A stretch of DNA of 64,000 nucleotides, from contig CAVVFG010000025.1 of assembly GCA_963747405.1 (NCBI GenBank), positions 62,001 through 126,000 of the forward strand, written 5' to 3'. Made by a program: the position numbers and the translations under genes. The first letter of the stretch is position 1, and every line of letters starts with the position of its first letter. This document shows positions 1-8,196 of this stretch, piece after piece. The notes beneath the pieces were generated by a model, which worked only from the letters and a program-made list of their open reading frames with translations, was not told where the DNA came from and did not search any database. The DNA is from Fodinibacter sp963747405 (GTDB lineage Bacteria > Actinomycetota > Actinomycetes > Actinomycetales > Dermatophilaceae).

Positions 1-488
1 ACGCCTCCCTCGACGCGCTGCGGTTGAGCACGGCCCCTGCTCCGTCCCGGCTGGTCATCCCCGAGCTGGGCGTCGACGCCACCGTCACGGGCGTAGGGGT
101 GCAGGACGACGGCGCGATGGTCATCCCCGCCGCCCCGACGAGCGTGGGCTGGTACCGGTACGGCTCCGCCCCGGGCGACCCCGAGGGCAACACCGTGATC
201 GCCGGGCACGTCGCCACCCGGGAGGACGGTCCCGGCGCCCTCGCCCCCCTACGCGGCGCCACCCCCGGCATGCGCGTCAGCGTGACCACCCCGGACGGGA
301 CGACCCACCGCTACGAGATCGTGGGCCGCGAGCTGGTCGTCAAGAAGGCCCTGCCCGTCGACGAGATCTTCGCGCGCGACGGCTCACCGCTGCTCGTGCT
401 CATCACCTGCGGCGGCGAGTACCTCCCCGAGCTGCGCAGCCACCGCGACAACGTCGTCGTCACGGCGGTCCCGGTCACCGCCGGCTGA
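1..488 (+). CDS. Class F-type sortase, 3' part (5' end outside window)
   Basis: The reading frame is open to the first base, so the gene starts upstream and its N-terminal membrane anchor is not seen. The visible part begins just before RLVIPELGVDA, the usual opening of the sortase beta-barrel. The catalytic triad is present in order: His in VIAGHVATRED, Cys in LVLITCGG and Arg in ELRSHRDNVVV. GWYRYGSAPG is also typical of actinobacterial class E/F sortases. Such enzymes are membrane-anchored transpeptidases acting on secreted proteins at the cell surface. No LPxTG substrate gene is visible nearby, so the substrate is unknown. A TTG at 24 is in frame but lies inside the conserved open frame and is not needed as a start. 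Confidence 0.85.
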   Translation, partial: ASLDALRLSTAPAPSRLVIPELGVDATVTGVGVQDDGAMVIPAAPTSVGWYRYGSAPGDPEGNTVIAGHVATREDGPGALAPLRGATPGMRVSVTTPDGTTHRYEIVGRELVVKKALPVDEIFARDGSPLLVLITCGGEYLPELRSHRDNVVVTAVPVTAG

Positions 489-534
489 AGGACCACCCGC
501 CAACACCGCTACCCGCCGGATCGACCGGATGCCG

Positions 535-765
535 TCACCGCTCCTCCCGGTGCACGCTCAGCACGTCACCGAGCCCGCACTGCAGCACGTCGCAGATCGC
601 GGTGATGGTGCTGAACCGTACGGCCTTGGCCCGGTTGTTCTTGAGCACCGAGAGGTTGACGACGGTGACGCCCACGGCGTCGGAGAGGGCCGCCAGCGTC
701 ATCCCCCGCTCCTCGAGCAGCCGGTCGAGGTGGCACACGACCCGGTGCGGCTCGTCGACCGGCAT
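535..765 (-). CDS. Small XRE/Cro-type HTH regulator (DUF2975 partner)
   Basis: This 76-residue protein is almost entirely one helix-turn-helix domain. The segment MTLAALSDAVGVTVVNLSVLK is helix-turn-helix, followed by FSTITAICDVLQCGLGDVL, the pattern of the YozG-like Cro/C1 family. Its ATG shares one base with the stop of the upstream DUF2975 gene (TGATG), so the two are translationally coupled. The pair is recurrent in bacteria. From the context it probably represses its own operon through the palindromes at 1484-1533; that link is inference. Confidence 0.85.
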   Translation of the reverse strand: MPVDEPHRVVCHLDRLLEERGMTLAALSDAVGVTVVNLSVLKNNRAKAVRFSTITAICDVLQCGLGDVLSVHREER

Positions 766-1460
766 CAGACCAGGCCGTCGACGTCGTCGCGCAGCCGGCT
801 GCCGGCCTTGAACGCCTCGGCGAGCATGGCCACGACCAGTCCGGCCACCATCGGCACCCAGGGGATGTCGAGCGTGAACGTGGTGTCCAGACCGGGGACG
901 TCGAGCCCGGTGAGGACCATCGCGTCGCCGACCATCCGCAAGAAGTACGCGACGGGTGCGCCGACCACGAGAGAGCCCGCGACGACCCGCAGGCGGGTGA
1001 CGTTCAGCGGGTCGAACGGGTCGCCGGACGCCACGGTGCGCAGCACCAGCACGACGCACCAGCACGAGAGCATCACGAGGCCGGCCATCAGGATGCCGGG
1101 CAGGAGGTCGAGCAGCCGCTGGCCCGAGCTCGGGTCGGCCGCGTCGATGGCATACGAGGCCGGGCCGTAGCCGATCCCGACCGCGTCGAGCGGTGGCACG
1201 GTGACCGCGCTCTCGACCTGCGGGGTCAGGGGGGTGCCGCTCGCCCAGGCAGCCAGCGGCTCGACCACCCCGGCGAGGATCGCCCCGAGGGCGACCGCCC
1301 CGAGCAGGACAGCCAGTCCCCACCGGTCGAACCGGTCGAAGGCGAGCGGGTCGCGACCCGGTGCGCGGTCGGCGCCGCGGCCGGTGCCGGCCGCCGGGTC
1401 CGGACGGTCGGACCGGCCCCCGCCGCCGGTGTCGTCGGTGTCGTCGGCGTGGTTGGTCAT
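765..1460 (-). CDS. DUF2975 integral membrane protein
   Basis: The 231-residue protein has a hydrophilic Asp/Gly-rich N-terminus of about 50 residues and then four membrane segments: AVLLGAVALGAILAG, PGILMAGLVMLSCWCVVLVL, VVAGSLVVGAPVAYFL and WVPMVAGLVVAMLAEAF. This order and the ending AFKAGSRLRDDVDGLV are characteristic of DUF2975. The function of the family is not established. The start at 1460 follows a GGGGAG ribosome-binding site. It is the first gene of a two-gene unit with the XRE regulator, transcribed from a clear promoter at 1509-1537. Confidence 0.85.
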   Translation of the reverse strand: MTNHADDTDDTGGGGRSDRPDPAAGTGRGADRAPGRDPLAFDRFDRWGLAVLLGAVALGAILAGVVEPLAAWASGTPLTPQVESAVTVPPLDAVGIGYGPASYAIDAADPSSGQRLLDLLPGILMAGLVMLSCWCVVLVLRTVASGDPFDPLNVTRLRVVAGSLVVGAPVAYFLRMVGDAMVLTGLDVPGLDTTFTLDIPWVPMVAGLVVAMLAEAFKAGSRLRDDVDGLV

Positions 1461-1483
1461 GGCGGCTCCCCGATTCCTGTGTC

Positions 1484-1537
1484 TATCGAATGTCGATATG
1501 ACTGATAAACGATATGCATATCGAGATTCGATGTCAA
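1484..1537 (-). promoter_or_regulatory. Promoter with paired TATCGA-N3-TCGAT operators
   Basis: Reading the minus strand, TTGACA (1537-1532) and TATCGT (1514-1509) are separated by exactly 17 bases, a good vegetative promoter for the DUF2975 gene. Two 13-base elements of the same design, ATCGA-N3-TCGAT, lie at 1485-1497 and 1520-1532, 35 bases apart. The first extends to TATCGA/TCGATA. Between them CGATATGCATATCG (1510-1523) is a perfect 14-base palindrome overlapping the -10. The stretch is strikingly A+T-rich for this genome. The likely ligand is the XRE protein of the same operon (inference). Confidence 0.75.
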
Positions 1538-1640
1538 CAGGCTGCCTGCGCCGCGGTCGGGTGCTCAGCCGTCTGCCAGGGCGGCCACCTGAGCACCCGA
1601 CCCTCGCAGCGCGCCCCGCGTGGTGGGGCAGGATGGGGGC

Positions 1641-2276
1641 ATGAGCGACCAGCACCGCCCCGACCCCGACCCGGACGCCGCCGAGCGCGAGGGCGTGCCG
1701 GTCACCGTCACCAGGGACGGCGAGCGCGTGGTGGTCGTGACCCCCGACGGGATGGGCGTGTCCGACCACGACGACCGCACCGACGACGACGGGCGCGAGC
1801 GGCCCACGAACCCCGCCGACCTCGTCGAGCAGCCGGCCAAGGTGATGCGGATCGGCTCGATGGTCAAGCAGCTGCTCGACGAGGTGCGCAGCGCCCCGCT
1901 CGACGAGAAGGGCCGGGCCCGGCTCGCCGAGATCCACTCCCGCTCGATCCGTGAGCTCGAGGACGGCCTGGCGCCCGAGCTGGTCGAGGAGCTCGAGCGC
2001 ATCACCCTGCCGTTCTCGGACGAGTCGCCCTCCGACGCCGAGCTGCGCATCGCCCAGGCCCAGCTGGTCGGGTGGCTGGAAGGCCTGTTCCACGGCATCC
2101 AGACCGCCCTGGTCGCCCAGCAGATGGCGGCCCAGGCCCAGCTGCAGCAGATGCGCCAGCTGCCCCCCGGCATGGGTCACCCGGGCATGCCGTCGCCGGG
2201 CGCCCCGGGGATGCCGCGGCCGACCGGCCCACAGGGGGAGCCGGGGCACACCGAGGGCACCGGCCAGTACCTCTGA
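1641..2276 (+). CDS. bpa: Bacterial proteasome activator Bpa/PafE
   Basis: The 211-residue protein matches the Mycobacterium Bpa (PafE) family closely. It contains DLVEQPAKVMRIGSMVKQLL, SIRELEDGLAPEL and AELRIAQAQLVGWLEGLFHG, and ends in GQYL, the C-terminal motif that docks into the 20S proteasome ring and opens the gate. Bpa forms a dodecameric ring that feeds unfolded proteins to the proteasome without ATP. The first 45 residues are acidic and variable, and residues 180-205 are Gly/Pro-rich linker before the docking tail, as in the family. The ATG at 1641 was chosen because an in-frame GTG upstream adds only non-conserved residues. Proteasome core genes are not in the window. Confidence 0.95.
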   Translation: MSDQHRPDPDPDAAEREGVPVTVTRDGERVVVVTPDGMGVSDHDDRTDDDGRERPTNPADLVEQPAKVMRIGSMVKQLLDEVRSAPLDEKGRARLAEIHSRSIRELEDGLAPELVEELERITLPFSDESPSDAELRIAQAQLVGWLEGLFHGIQTALVAQQMAAQAQLQQMRQLPPGMGHPGMPSPGAPGMPRPTGPQGEPGHTEGTGQYL

Positions 2277-2337
2277 CCACCCCGGCAGCCCGGGGTGCCC
2301 CCCGTGGGCCGGCGACCCGGCGGTCTACGGTGCTGGG

Positions 2338-2868
2338 ATGGATGCGCCACCCCCCACGATGGACCCGACCGTCTACGACGCCCCGCTGCGCCGGCAGTTC
2401 GACGCATTCCTCGACGACCACCGGCAGCTCCTGCTCGACTGCCTCGACGGGCTGAGCGAGGAGCAGGCGAGACGGCGGCTCGTGCCCTCGCGCACCACCC
2501 TGCTCGGCCTCCTCAAGCACGCGACGTTCGTCGAGCGGGTCTGGTTCGACGAGGCGGTGGCCGGCCGGCCGAGGGCCGAGATCGGCATCCCCGAGTCGCA
2601 GAGCGAGTCCTTCGACCTCGACGAGACCGACACCGTCGCGTCCGTGCAGGCTGCCTACCGCACCGCCTGCGAGGACTCGCGGCGGGCGACCGCCCCGCTG
2701 GCGCTCGACGACGTGCTGGCCGGCAACCGCCGCGGCCCCCTCCCGCTGCGCTGGGTCATGCTGCACATGCTGCGCGAGCTGGCCCAGCACTGTGGGCACG
2801 CCGAGATCCTTCGCGAGCAGGTGCTGGCCGCGGACGCCGTGGCGACAGCGGGAACCCGCCGCCCCTGA
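2338..2868 (+). CDS. DinB family protein (DUF664 type)
   Basis: The 176-residue protein has the DinB four-helix-bundle layout. It opens with a helix FDAFLDDHRQLLLDCLDGLSEE, then LLGLLKHATFVERVWF (with the first conserved His) and ends with LRELAQHCGHAEILRE, carrying the HxxH-type metal ligands. These proteins are probable metal-dependent transferases or hydrolases, some using mycothiol or bacillithiol. The substrate cannot be told from sequence. An alternative ATG at 2359 would shorten it by seven residues. It stands alone between bpa and the VOC gene, all on the plus strand. Confidence 0.85.
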   Translation: MDAPPPTMDPTVYDAPLRRQFDAFLDDHRQLLLDCLDGLSEEQARRRLVPSRTTLLGLLKHATFVERVWFDEAVAGRPRAEIGIPESQSESFDLDETDTVASVQAAYRTACEDSRRATAPLALDDVLAGNRRGPLPLRWVMLHMLRELAQHCGHAEILREQVLAADAVATAGTRRP

Positions 2869-2919
2869 TCGCTCGCACCTGACCCCCACGACCGCCGCAT
2901 CCGGTGACAGGTTGAGGAG

Positions 2920-3321
2920 ATGACGACCGACGAGCATCCGTTCCTGCGCGCCACGTCCGTCACCGTGATGGCGCCCGACCCCCGCCTGCTGGCCGACTTC
3001 TACGCCCGGCTGCTCGGGGTCGACGTGGGCACCAGCGACCCGCCCGGGCCCGACGAGCCGGACACCGGCGGCTTCGCCCAGGTGCAGATGCCGCACCTCA
3101 CCCTCAACTTCGAGTACGAACGGGAATGGGCGCAGCCGGTGTGGCCGGCGCAGGAGGGGCAGCAGAGCGCCACCCAGCACCTCGACATCTGGGTCGAGGA
3201 CCTGGTCGCCGCGTCCGCGTGGGCGGTGAGCTGCGGAGCAACCCTGGCCGAGACCCAGCCGCAGGACGACGTCCGGGTGCTCTTCGACCCGGCGGGCCAC
3301 CCGTTCTGCCTCTTCCGCTGA
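2920..3321 (+). CDS. VOC/glyoxalase-fold protein
   Basis: The 133-residue protein is a single vicinal-oxygen-chelate domain with two beta-alpha-beta-beta-beta halves. The first half begins ATSVTVMAPDPRLLADFYARLLG; the second begins TQHLDIWVEDLVAASAWAVSCG and ends VRVLFDPAGHPFCLF. Length and pattern match the glyoxalase-like subgroup that includes resistance and dioxygenase-like proteins. Metal ligands are not complete enough to assign a reaction. It ends 26 bases before a long hairpin that separates it from the convergent MFS gene. Confidence 0.8.
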   Translation: MTTDEHPFLRATSVTVMAPDPRLLADFYARLLGVDVGTSDPPGPDEPDTGGFAQVQMPHLTLNFEYEREWAQPVWPAQEGQQSATQHLDIWVEDLVAASAWAVSCGATLAETQPQDDVRVLFDPAGHPFCLFR

Positions 3322-3346
3322 CCGACCCGCATCTGCCTGCTCCTCG

Positions 3347-3396
3347 CGAACGTGGGTGATGATCGTCGCCTCCACGACGATCATCACCCACGTTCG
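3347..3396. terminator. Long perfect hairpin between convergent genes
   Basis: Arms 3347-3368 and 3375-3396 are perfectly complementary over 22 bases with a six-base loop (CCTCCA). The arm begins CGAACGTGGGTG and is less G+C-rich than its surroundings. It sits between the ends of the VOC gene (+) and the MFS gene (-), so it can serve both as a bidirectional terminator. There is no U-tract, which is usual in actinobacteria. Confidence 0.75.
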
Positions 3397-3434
3397 GGGG
3401 AGGAGAGGGCCGCGCGGCAGGGGCTCGGGTTGCG

Positions 3435-4805
3435 TCAGGGCGAGACGACGGCCGGGCCGTGCGCGTCGATGGTGCGCAGTGGTGACAGCCACCCGAACGC
3501 GGTGGCCACCAGACCGATGGCCACCACGGATACCAGGGCCGGCCGCAGCCCGACCAGCCCGGCGAGCGCGCTGGCCCCGAGCGCCCCGCACGTCCAGCCG
3601 ACGCCGAACGACAGCATCCGTCCGGCGGTGTTGACCCGGCCGAGCAGCGGCTCGGGGGTCACCTGCTGCCGGTAGGTCATCGAGTTCAGGACCACCCCCT
3701 GGTAGGCCACGCCCCACACCACCATCACCGCCACGGCCACCTGCCACGTCGACGCGGTGACGACCACCAGGCCGGCCACCCCGGCGACCGGCAGCCAGAC
3801 CAGCGCCAGCCGGTTGGCCGAGACGAACCGCAGCAGCCGGGGCGTGCACACCGCCACGAGGATGCCGCCGACGCCCCAGGCCGCGAAGACCAGGCCGAAG
3901 CGCCAGCCGCTGGTGCCGACCCCGAGCAGCCGGTCGGCATACGGCACGGACAGCGACATGAACCCGGCCCCGGACAGCGACAGCAGGAACCCGACCACCG
4001 TCTGCGAGCGAACCCCGGCGTGGCCCCACAGGAAGCGCAGCCCGACGCCGACCTCGCGAAGCAGCACCCGCGGCCGCAGCGCCGGCACCCCCGACCGCCG
4101 GGCCGAGAGCCGGGTGCGGATCGAGGCCACGCAGGCCGCCGACACCAGGAAGCTCAGCCCGTCGACGGCGAGCAGCGTGGCGGGGTGCGCCACCGCCAGC
4201 AGCACGCCGGCCAGCATCGGGATGCCGAGGTCGAGCAGTGAGCCGAAGCCCCAGATCGCCGAGTTGGCCGCCCCGATCCGGTCACGGCCGACGATCGCCG
4301 GCAGCGCCCCGAACGCGGCGCCGTCGAAGAACACGAAGGCCGTCTGGGTGAGGAACCCGGCGGCCAGCGCGTGCACCGCGGTCAGCGACCCGAGCGCGAA
4401 CGCCACGGGCACCGACGCGATCGTCAGCCCGGCCACCACGTCGGCCACCACCATGACGCGCTGGCGGTCGAGCCGGTCGGACAACGCGCCGGAGAACAGC
4501 CCGAAGAGCAGGTAGGGCACGCCCTCGACCACCGTGATCAGCGCCGTGAGCGACGGGCTGCCGGTGAGCCGGTAGACCAGCACCGGCAGGGCGACGGCGG
4601 TGACCAGGGTGCCCGCGATCGAGACCTGGCGCGCCAGCCAGTAGCGACGGAAGTCGCGGTGGTGCCGCAGCGGTACGACGGATCCGGGAACAGCGGGTGC
4701 CGACCCGACGGCGGGTGCCGGCACGACGTCGGATGCCGGCACGTCACCGAGCGGCGCCGGCCCGGCATCGGCCGTGCGAGGCTGCGCCGGACCGGCATTC
4801 GCCAT
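3435..4805 (-). CDS. MFS transporter (EnhA/DHA3-like efflux type)
   Basis: The 456-residue protein has about 45 Pro/Ala-rich residues, then FRRYWLARQVSIAGTLVTAV, the usual start of DHA3-type major facilitators. Twelve hydrophobic segments can be counted. The cytoplasmic loop after helix 2 reads SGALSDRLDRQRVM, the conserved MFS signature. The closing segment RVNTAGRMLSFGVGWTCGALG also fits the family. The low-complexity N-terminus makes a later start possible. It lies 53 bases downstream of the FAD dehydrogenase and is probably co-transcribed with it. Substrate is unknown; export of a small molecule is the likeliest role. Confidence 0.8.
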   Translation of the reverse strand: MANAGPAQPRTADAGPAPLGDVPASDVVPAPAVGSAPAVPGSVVPLRHHRDFRRYWLARQVSIAGTLVTAVALPVLVYRLTGSPSLTALITVVEGVPYLLFGLFSGALSDRLDRQRVMVVADVVAGLTIASVPVAFALGSLTAVHALAAGFLTQTAFVFFDGAAFGALPAIVGRDRIGAANSAIWGFGSLLDLGIPMLAGVLLAVAHPATLLAVDGLSFLVSAACVASIRTRLSARRSGVPALRPRVLLREVGVGLRFLWGHAGVRSQTVVGFLLSLSGAGFMSLSVPYADRLLGVGTSGWRFGLVFAAWGVGGILVAVCTPRLLRFVSANRLALVWLPVAGVAGLVVVTASTWQVAVAVMVVWGVAYQGVVLNSMTYRQQVTPEPLLGRVNTAGRMLSFGVGWTCGALGASALAGLVGLRPALVSVVAIGLVATAFGWLSPLRTIDAHGPAVVSP

Positions 4806-4858
4806 GACCGGCTGCGCCGGAGCGGCACCGGGCCCGGTGCCAGGGCCGTGGCCGGGGC

Positions 4859-6535
4859 TCACAGCGCGGACGCGGCGGCCCGTCCCGCGGCCCTCCCGGA
4901 GAAGAGGCAGCCCCCGACGAAGGTCCCCTCGAGCGCACGGTAGCCGTGCACCCCACCGCCCCCGAACCCCGCGACCTCGCCCGCCGCGTAGAGGCCCGGC
5001 ACCGGGGCGCCCGACAGCCCGAGCACCCGGCCCGACAGGTCGGTGTGCAACCCGCCGAGCGTCTTGCGCGACAGCACCCGCAGCCGCACCGCGACGAGCG
5101 GGCCGTACTTGGGGTCGAGGATGCGGTGCAGCGGGTAGGCGCGCTTGGTCAGCTTGTCGCCCCGGTAGGCCCGCGCGACCCGGATCGCCGCCACCTGGGC
5201 ATCCTTGGTGTAGCGGTTCTCGACCTGCCGGTCGCGCTCGACGATCTGCCGCTCGATGGACGCGGCATCCAGCGGTGGCGCCTCGAGGGTGAGGGCGTTC
5301 ATCTTCGCCACGAGCTCGCCGATGGTCGCGGCGCTGAGCCAGTCCTCGCCGTGGTCGAGGAATGCCTGCACCGACGGGGTGACCTTGGTGATCGGCCGGC
5401 GGAGCACCTCGCGGTAGCGCTTCTCCGTGAGGTCGAGGTTCTGCTCCGACCCCGAGAGGGCGAACTCCTTGCCGGCGAGCGAGCGGTTCAGGATGAACCA
5501 CGAGTGGTCGAAACCGGTGTGCCGCAGGTGGTCGAGCGTGCCGAGGGTGTCGAAGCCGGGCAGGTAGGGAGCGGGCAGCCGGTTGCCCCGCGCGTCGAAC
5601 CACATCGAGCTCGGGCCGGGCAGGATGCGGATGGCGTGCCCGGGCCAGACGGGATCCCAGTTGCGCACGCCCTCGACGTAGTGCCACATCCGGTCGCGGT
5701 TGACGATCGCGCCACCGGCGGCCTCGGTGATGGCGAGCATCCGGCCGTCGACGTAGGCGGGTACCCCGGTGAGCAGGTCGGCGGGCGGGCTGCCGAGCCG
5801 CTCGGGCCAGTTGGCGCGCACCAGCTCGTGGTTGCCCCCGATGCCGCCCGACGTGACGACGACCGCCTGGCCGCCGAACTCGAACTCGCCGACGACGTCG
5901 CGGTTGCTCGCCACCCCGCGCGCGGAGTCGTCGGGCGCGAGCACCACCCCCCGCACCCCGGTGACCGTGCCGGTGGTGCGCACGAGCGCGTCGACCCGGT
6001 GCCGCGGCCGGTAGATGACCCGCCCGGCGGCGATGTGCTCGCGCACCCTGGCCTCGAACGGTGCGACGACGCCGGTCCCCGTGCCCCACGGGATGTGGAA
6101 GCGGGGCACCGAGTTGCCGTGGCCACCGCTGGTGCCGTCGCCACGCTCGGCCCACCCGACGACGGGGAAGAACGAGATGCCGCGCTCCTTGAGCCAGGCC
6201 CGCTTCTCACCGGCCGCCCACTCGACGTAGGCCCGTCCCCACGCCCGGCCCCAGTGGTCGGGCCCGGGGCTGCCGTCGGGTGCGGTGAGCCGGTCCCAAC
6301 CGGCGGTGCCCTCCCAGTCCTGCCAGGCCAGGTCGAAGGAGTCGGAGATGCCCATCCGGCGCTGCTCGGGGGTGTCGACGAGGAACAGCCCCCCGAAGCT
6401 CCACCACGCCTGGCCTCCGAGGTTGGCCTCGCTCTCCTGGTCGAGCAGCACCACCGACCGGCCGGCGTCGGCGAGCTCGCAGGTGGCGACCAGGCCGGCC
6501 AGGCCGGCACCCACGACCACGACGTCGGCGTCCAT
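4859..6535 (-). CDS. FAD-binding dehydrogenase (KstD-like family)
   Basis: The 558-residue flavoprotein begins DVVVVGAGLAGLVATCELA, a textbook FAD-binding Rossmann motif. It continues with LLDQESEANLGGQAWWSFGG and later AVVVTSGGIGGNHELV. The C-terminal PGLYAAGEVAGFGGGG is the second FAD contact of the fumarate reductase/3-ketosteroid dehydrogenase superfamily. Length and these motifs match the large family of actinobacterial FAD-binding dehydrogenases. Steroid activity should not be assumed. It starts nine bases after the HAD gene stop, so HAD, dehydrogenase and MFS transporter form one minus-strand unit. Confidence 0.85.
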   Translation of the reverse strand: MDADVVVVGAGLAGLVATCELADAGRSVVLLDQESEANLGGQAWWSFGGLFLVDTPEQRRMGISDSFDLAWQDWEGTAGWDRLTAPDGSPGPDHWGRAWGRAYVEWAAGEKRAWLKERGISFFPVVGWAERGDGTSGGHGNSVPRFHIPWGTGTGVVAPFEARVREHIAAGRVIYRPRHRVDALVRTTGTVTGVRGVVLAPDDSARGVASNRDVVGEFEFGGQAVVVTSGGIGGNHELVRANWPERLGSPPADLLTGVPAYVDGRMLAITEAAGGAIVNRDRMWHYVEGVRNWDPVWPGHAIRILPGPSSMWFDARGNRLPAPYLPGFDTLGTLDHLRHTGFDHSWFILNRSLAGKEFALSGSEQNLDLTEKRYREVLRRPITKVTPSVQAFLDHGEDWLSAATIGELVAKMNALTLEAPPLDAASIERQIVERDRQVENRYTKDAQVAAIRVARAYRGDKLTKRAYPLHRILDPKYGPLVAVRLRVLSRKTLGGLHTDLSGRVLGLSGAPVPGLYAAGEVAGFGGGGVHGYRALEGTFVGGCLFSGRAAGRAAASAL

Positions 6536-6544
6536 GCGCAGACC

Positions 6545-7246
6545 CTATGCCAGGGCCACCGACACCCGAGCACCCTCGACGCTGATCGCCAGGCGCGTGA
6601 GGTCCGCGACGACGACGTCGGCCTCGGGTTCGAGCTCCTCGCGAGCCGTGGTGCCCAGCACCGCGACGGTGGCGCGGCACCCGGCGGCGCGGGCGGCGCG
6701 CAGCCCGGCGACGGCATCCTCGACCACCAGGCAGTCGGTGGGGTCGACACCCAGCCGGCGCGCCCCCTCCAGCCACGGGTCGGGCCACGGCTTCCCGCGC
6801 TCGACGTCGGATGCCGTGACGACCACGGGCGGGTGGGCGAGCCCGGTGGCCGCGAGGCGCGCCTCGGCCAGGTCGGTGGTGCCGGACGTGACGATCGCCG
6901 TCGGCACCCGGCCCGCGGCCAGCGCCGCGAGCAGGGGGGCCGCACCGGGCAGCACGACGATGCCGTCGACGTCGGCCACCTCGATGTCGCGGATCCGCTC
7001 GAAGGCCGAGACCCGCTGGTCCTCGGGGAGCAGCCTCGCGATGACGCCCCTGGCCGGCATCCCGTGGAAGCCCAGGAGGCGCACCGGGTCGATGCCGTAC
7101 TCCTCGCACCACCGCAGCCACGACCGCTCGACGGCCGCGATCGAGTCGATGAGCGTGCCGTCGAGGTCGAGCAGCACCCCGGCGAAGGGCTCGTCGAACG
7201 GGCCCCGCGCAGGGGTGCCGGGCGGCGCGGAGGGGGGAAGCGGCAT
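6545..7246 (-). CDS. HAD-superfamily sugar-phosphatase-like hydrolase
   Basis: The 233-residue protein shows all HAD motifs: DLDGTLID with the nucleophile and acid Asp at about residues 27 and 29, the motif II serine/threonine in AIVTSGTTDL, the motif III lysine in GKPWPDP, and VVEDAVAGLRAARAAG with the metal-binding acidic pair. The helical cap between motifs I and II puts it in the beta-phosphoglucomutase/sugar phosphatase group. Likely substrates are sugar or polyol phosphates. It is the first gene of the unit with the FAD dehydrogenase and MFS gene. Confidence 0.85.
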   Translation of the reverse strand: MPLPPSAPPGTPARGPFDEPFAGVLLDLDGTLIDSIAAVERSWLRWCEEYGIDPVRLLGFHGMPARGVIARLLPEDQRVSAFERIRDIEVADVDGIVVLPGAAPLLAALAAGRVPTAIVTSGTTDLAEARLAATGLAHPPVVVTASDVERGKPWPDPWLEGARRLGVDPTDCLVVEDAVAGLRAARAAGCRATVAVLGTTAREELEPEADVVVADLTRLAISVEGARVSVALA

Positions 7247-7379
7247 GCCCGCCAGCCTAGGTTCCGCACCCCGGCACGGGGCACGCGCCGGCCGCCGGCG
7301 GGCTCGTCACGCGCGGACACCTTCGTCGGTGATGGTTCCGAAGGCTCCACCGGCGTCCGGCGCGCGGCAGGATGCCGTG

Positions 7380-8108
7380 ATGACGATCCGGGTGGGCACG
7401 TCGGGCTGGACCTACGACAGCTGGGCCGGGCCGTTCTACCCCAAGGGGGTGGCACGGCGGCGCTGGCTGGAGTTCTACGCCGAGCGGCTGGAGACGGTCG
7501 AGCTCAACGCCAGCCACTACCGCTGGCCCCGCGACACCGCGTTCACCGGCTGGCACGACCGGCTCCCGGCCGGCTTCGAGCTCGCCGTGAAGGCCCCTCG
7601 CGCCCTGACCCACGCCAAGCGGCTGTACGCACCGGAGAAGTGGTCCGAGATCGTCGGGCGGGGCATGGCGCTGCTCGGTGACCGGGCCGGGCCGTTCCTC
7701 CTCCAGCTGCCGCCGACGATGGAGCGCGACGACGCGCGCCTCGACTTCGCCCTGGCGAGCCTGCCCGGCGGCATCCGCACGGCGGTGGAGTTCCGGCACC
7801 CGTCCTGGCTCGACGAACGCGTCTTCGGCATCCTCGAGCGGCACCGGGCCGCCTACGTGGTGATGAGCGGCGCCCACCTCCCGTGCGTGCTGCGGGCCAC
7901 CACCGACCTGGTCTACGTGCGGTGGCACGGACCGAGCGCGGACCACCTGTACGCGGGCTCGTACCCCGACGACGACCTGCGGTGGTGGGCGGACCGGCTG
8001 CTGGAGTGGGAGGGCGCCGGGCGCCGGGTGTACGGCTACTTCAACAACGACCAGTTCGGCTACGCCGTGGCGAACGCGATGCGCCTGCGCGAGCTCCTCG
8101 CCCGCTGA
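7380..8108 (+). CDS. DUF72 family protein
   Basis: The 242-residue protein opens IRVGTSGWTYDSWAGPFYP and carries TVELNASHYRWP, FELAVKAPRALTH and VYGYFNNDQFGYAVANA. These are the conserved blocks of DUF72 (YecE-like, TIM-barrel). The biochemical role is not established. The GGATGCCG octamer common in this window overlaps the start region. An in-frame GTG at 7377 is an alternative start. Confidence 0.9.
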   Translation: MTIRVGTSGWTYDSWAGPFYPKGVARRRWLEFYAERLETVELNASHYRWPRDTAFTGWHDRLPAGFELAVKAPRALTHAKRLYAPEKWSEIVGRGMALLGDRAGPFLLQLPPTMERDDARLDFALASLPGGIRTAVEFRHPSWLDERVFGILERHRAAYVVMSGAHLPCVLRATTDLVYVRWHGPSADHLYAGSYPDDDLRWWADRLLEWEGAGRRVYGYFNNDQFGYAVANAMRLRELLAR

Positions 8109-8196
8109 CGCCCTCCGCCCGGCCCCGGACGTCCGGGCCCGGGTGGCGACGCGACGATGACCTGACCTCACAGGCGCCCGACCTAGGCTGGTCCGC

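Noticed and set aside
535..1323. 262-residue minus-strand frame that contains the XRE protein as its end
   Set aside because: Only the last 76 residues are conserved; the preceding part is the out-of-frame shadow of DUF2975.
4946..7681. 911-residue plus-strand open frame opposite the HAD/FAD dehydrogenase genes
   Set aside because: It is the antisense shadow of genes with clear motifs; its product is compositionally biased (His, Arg, Gly) and shows no domain.
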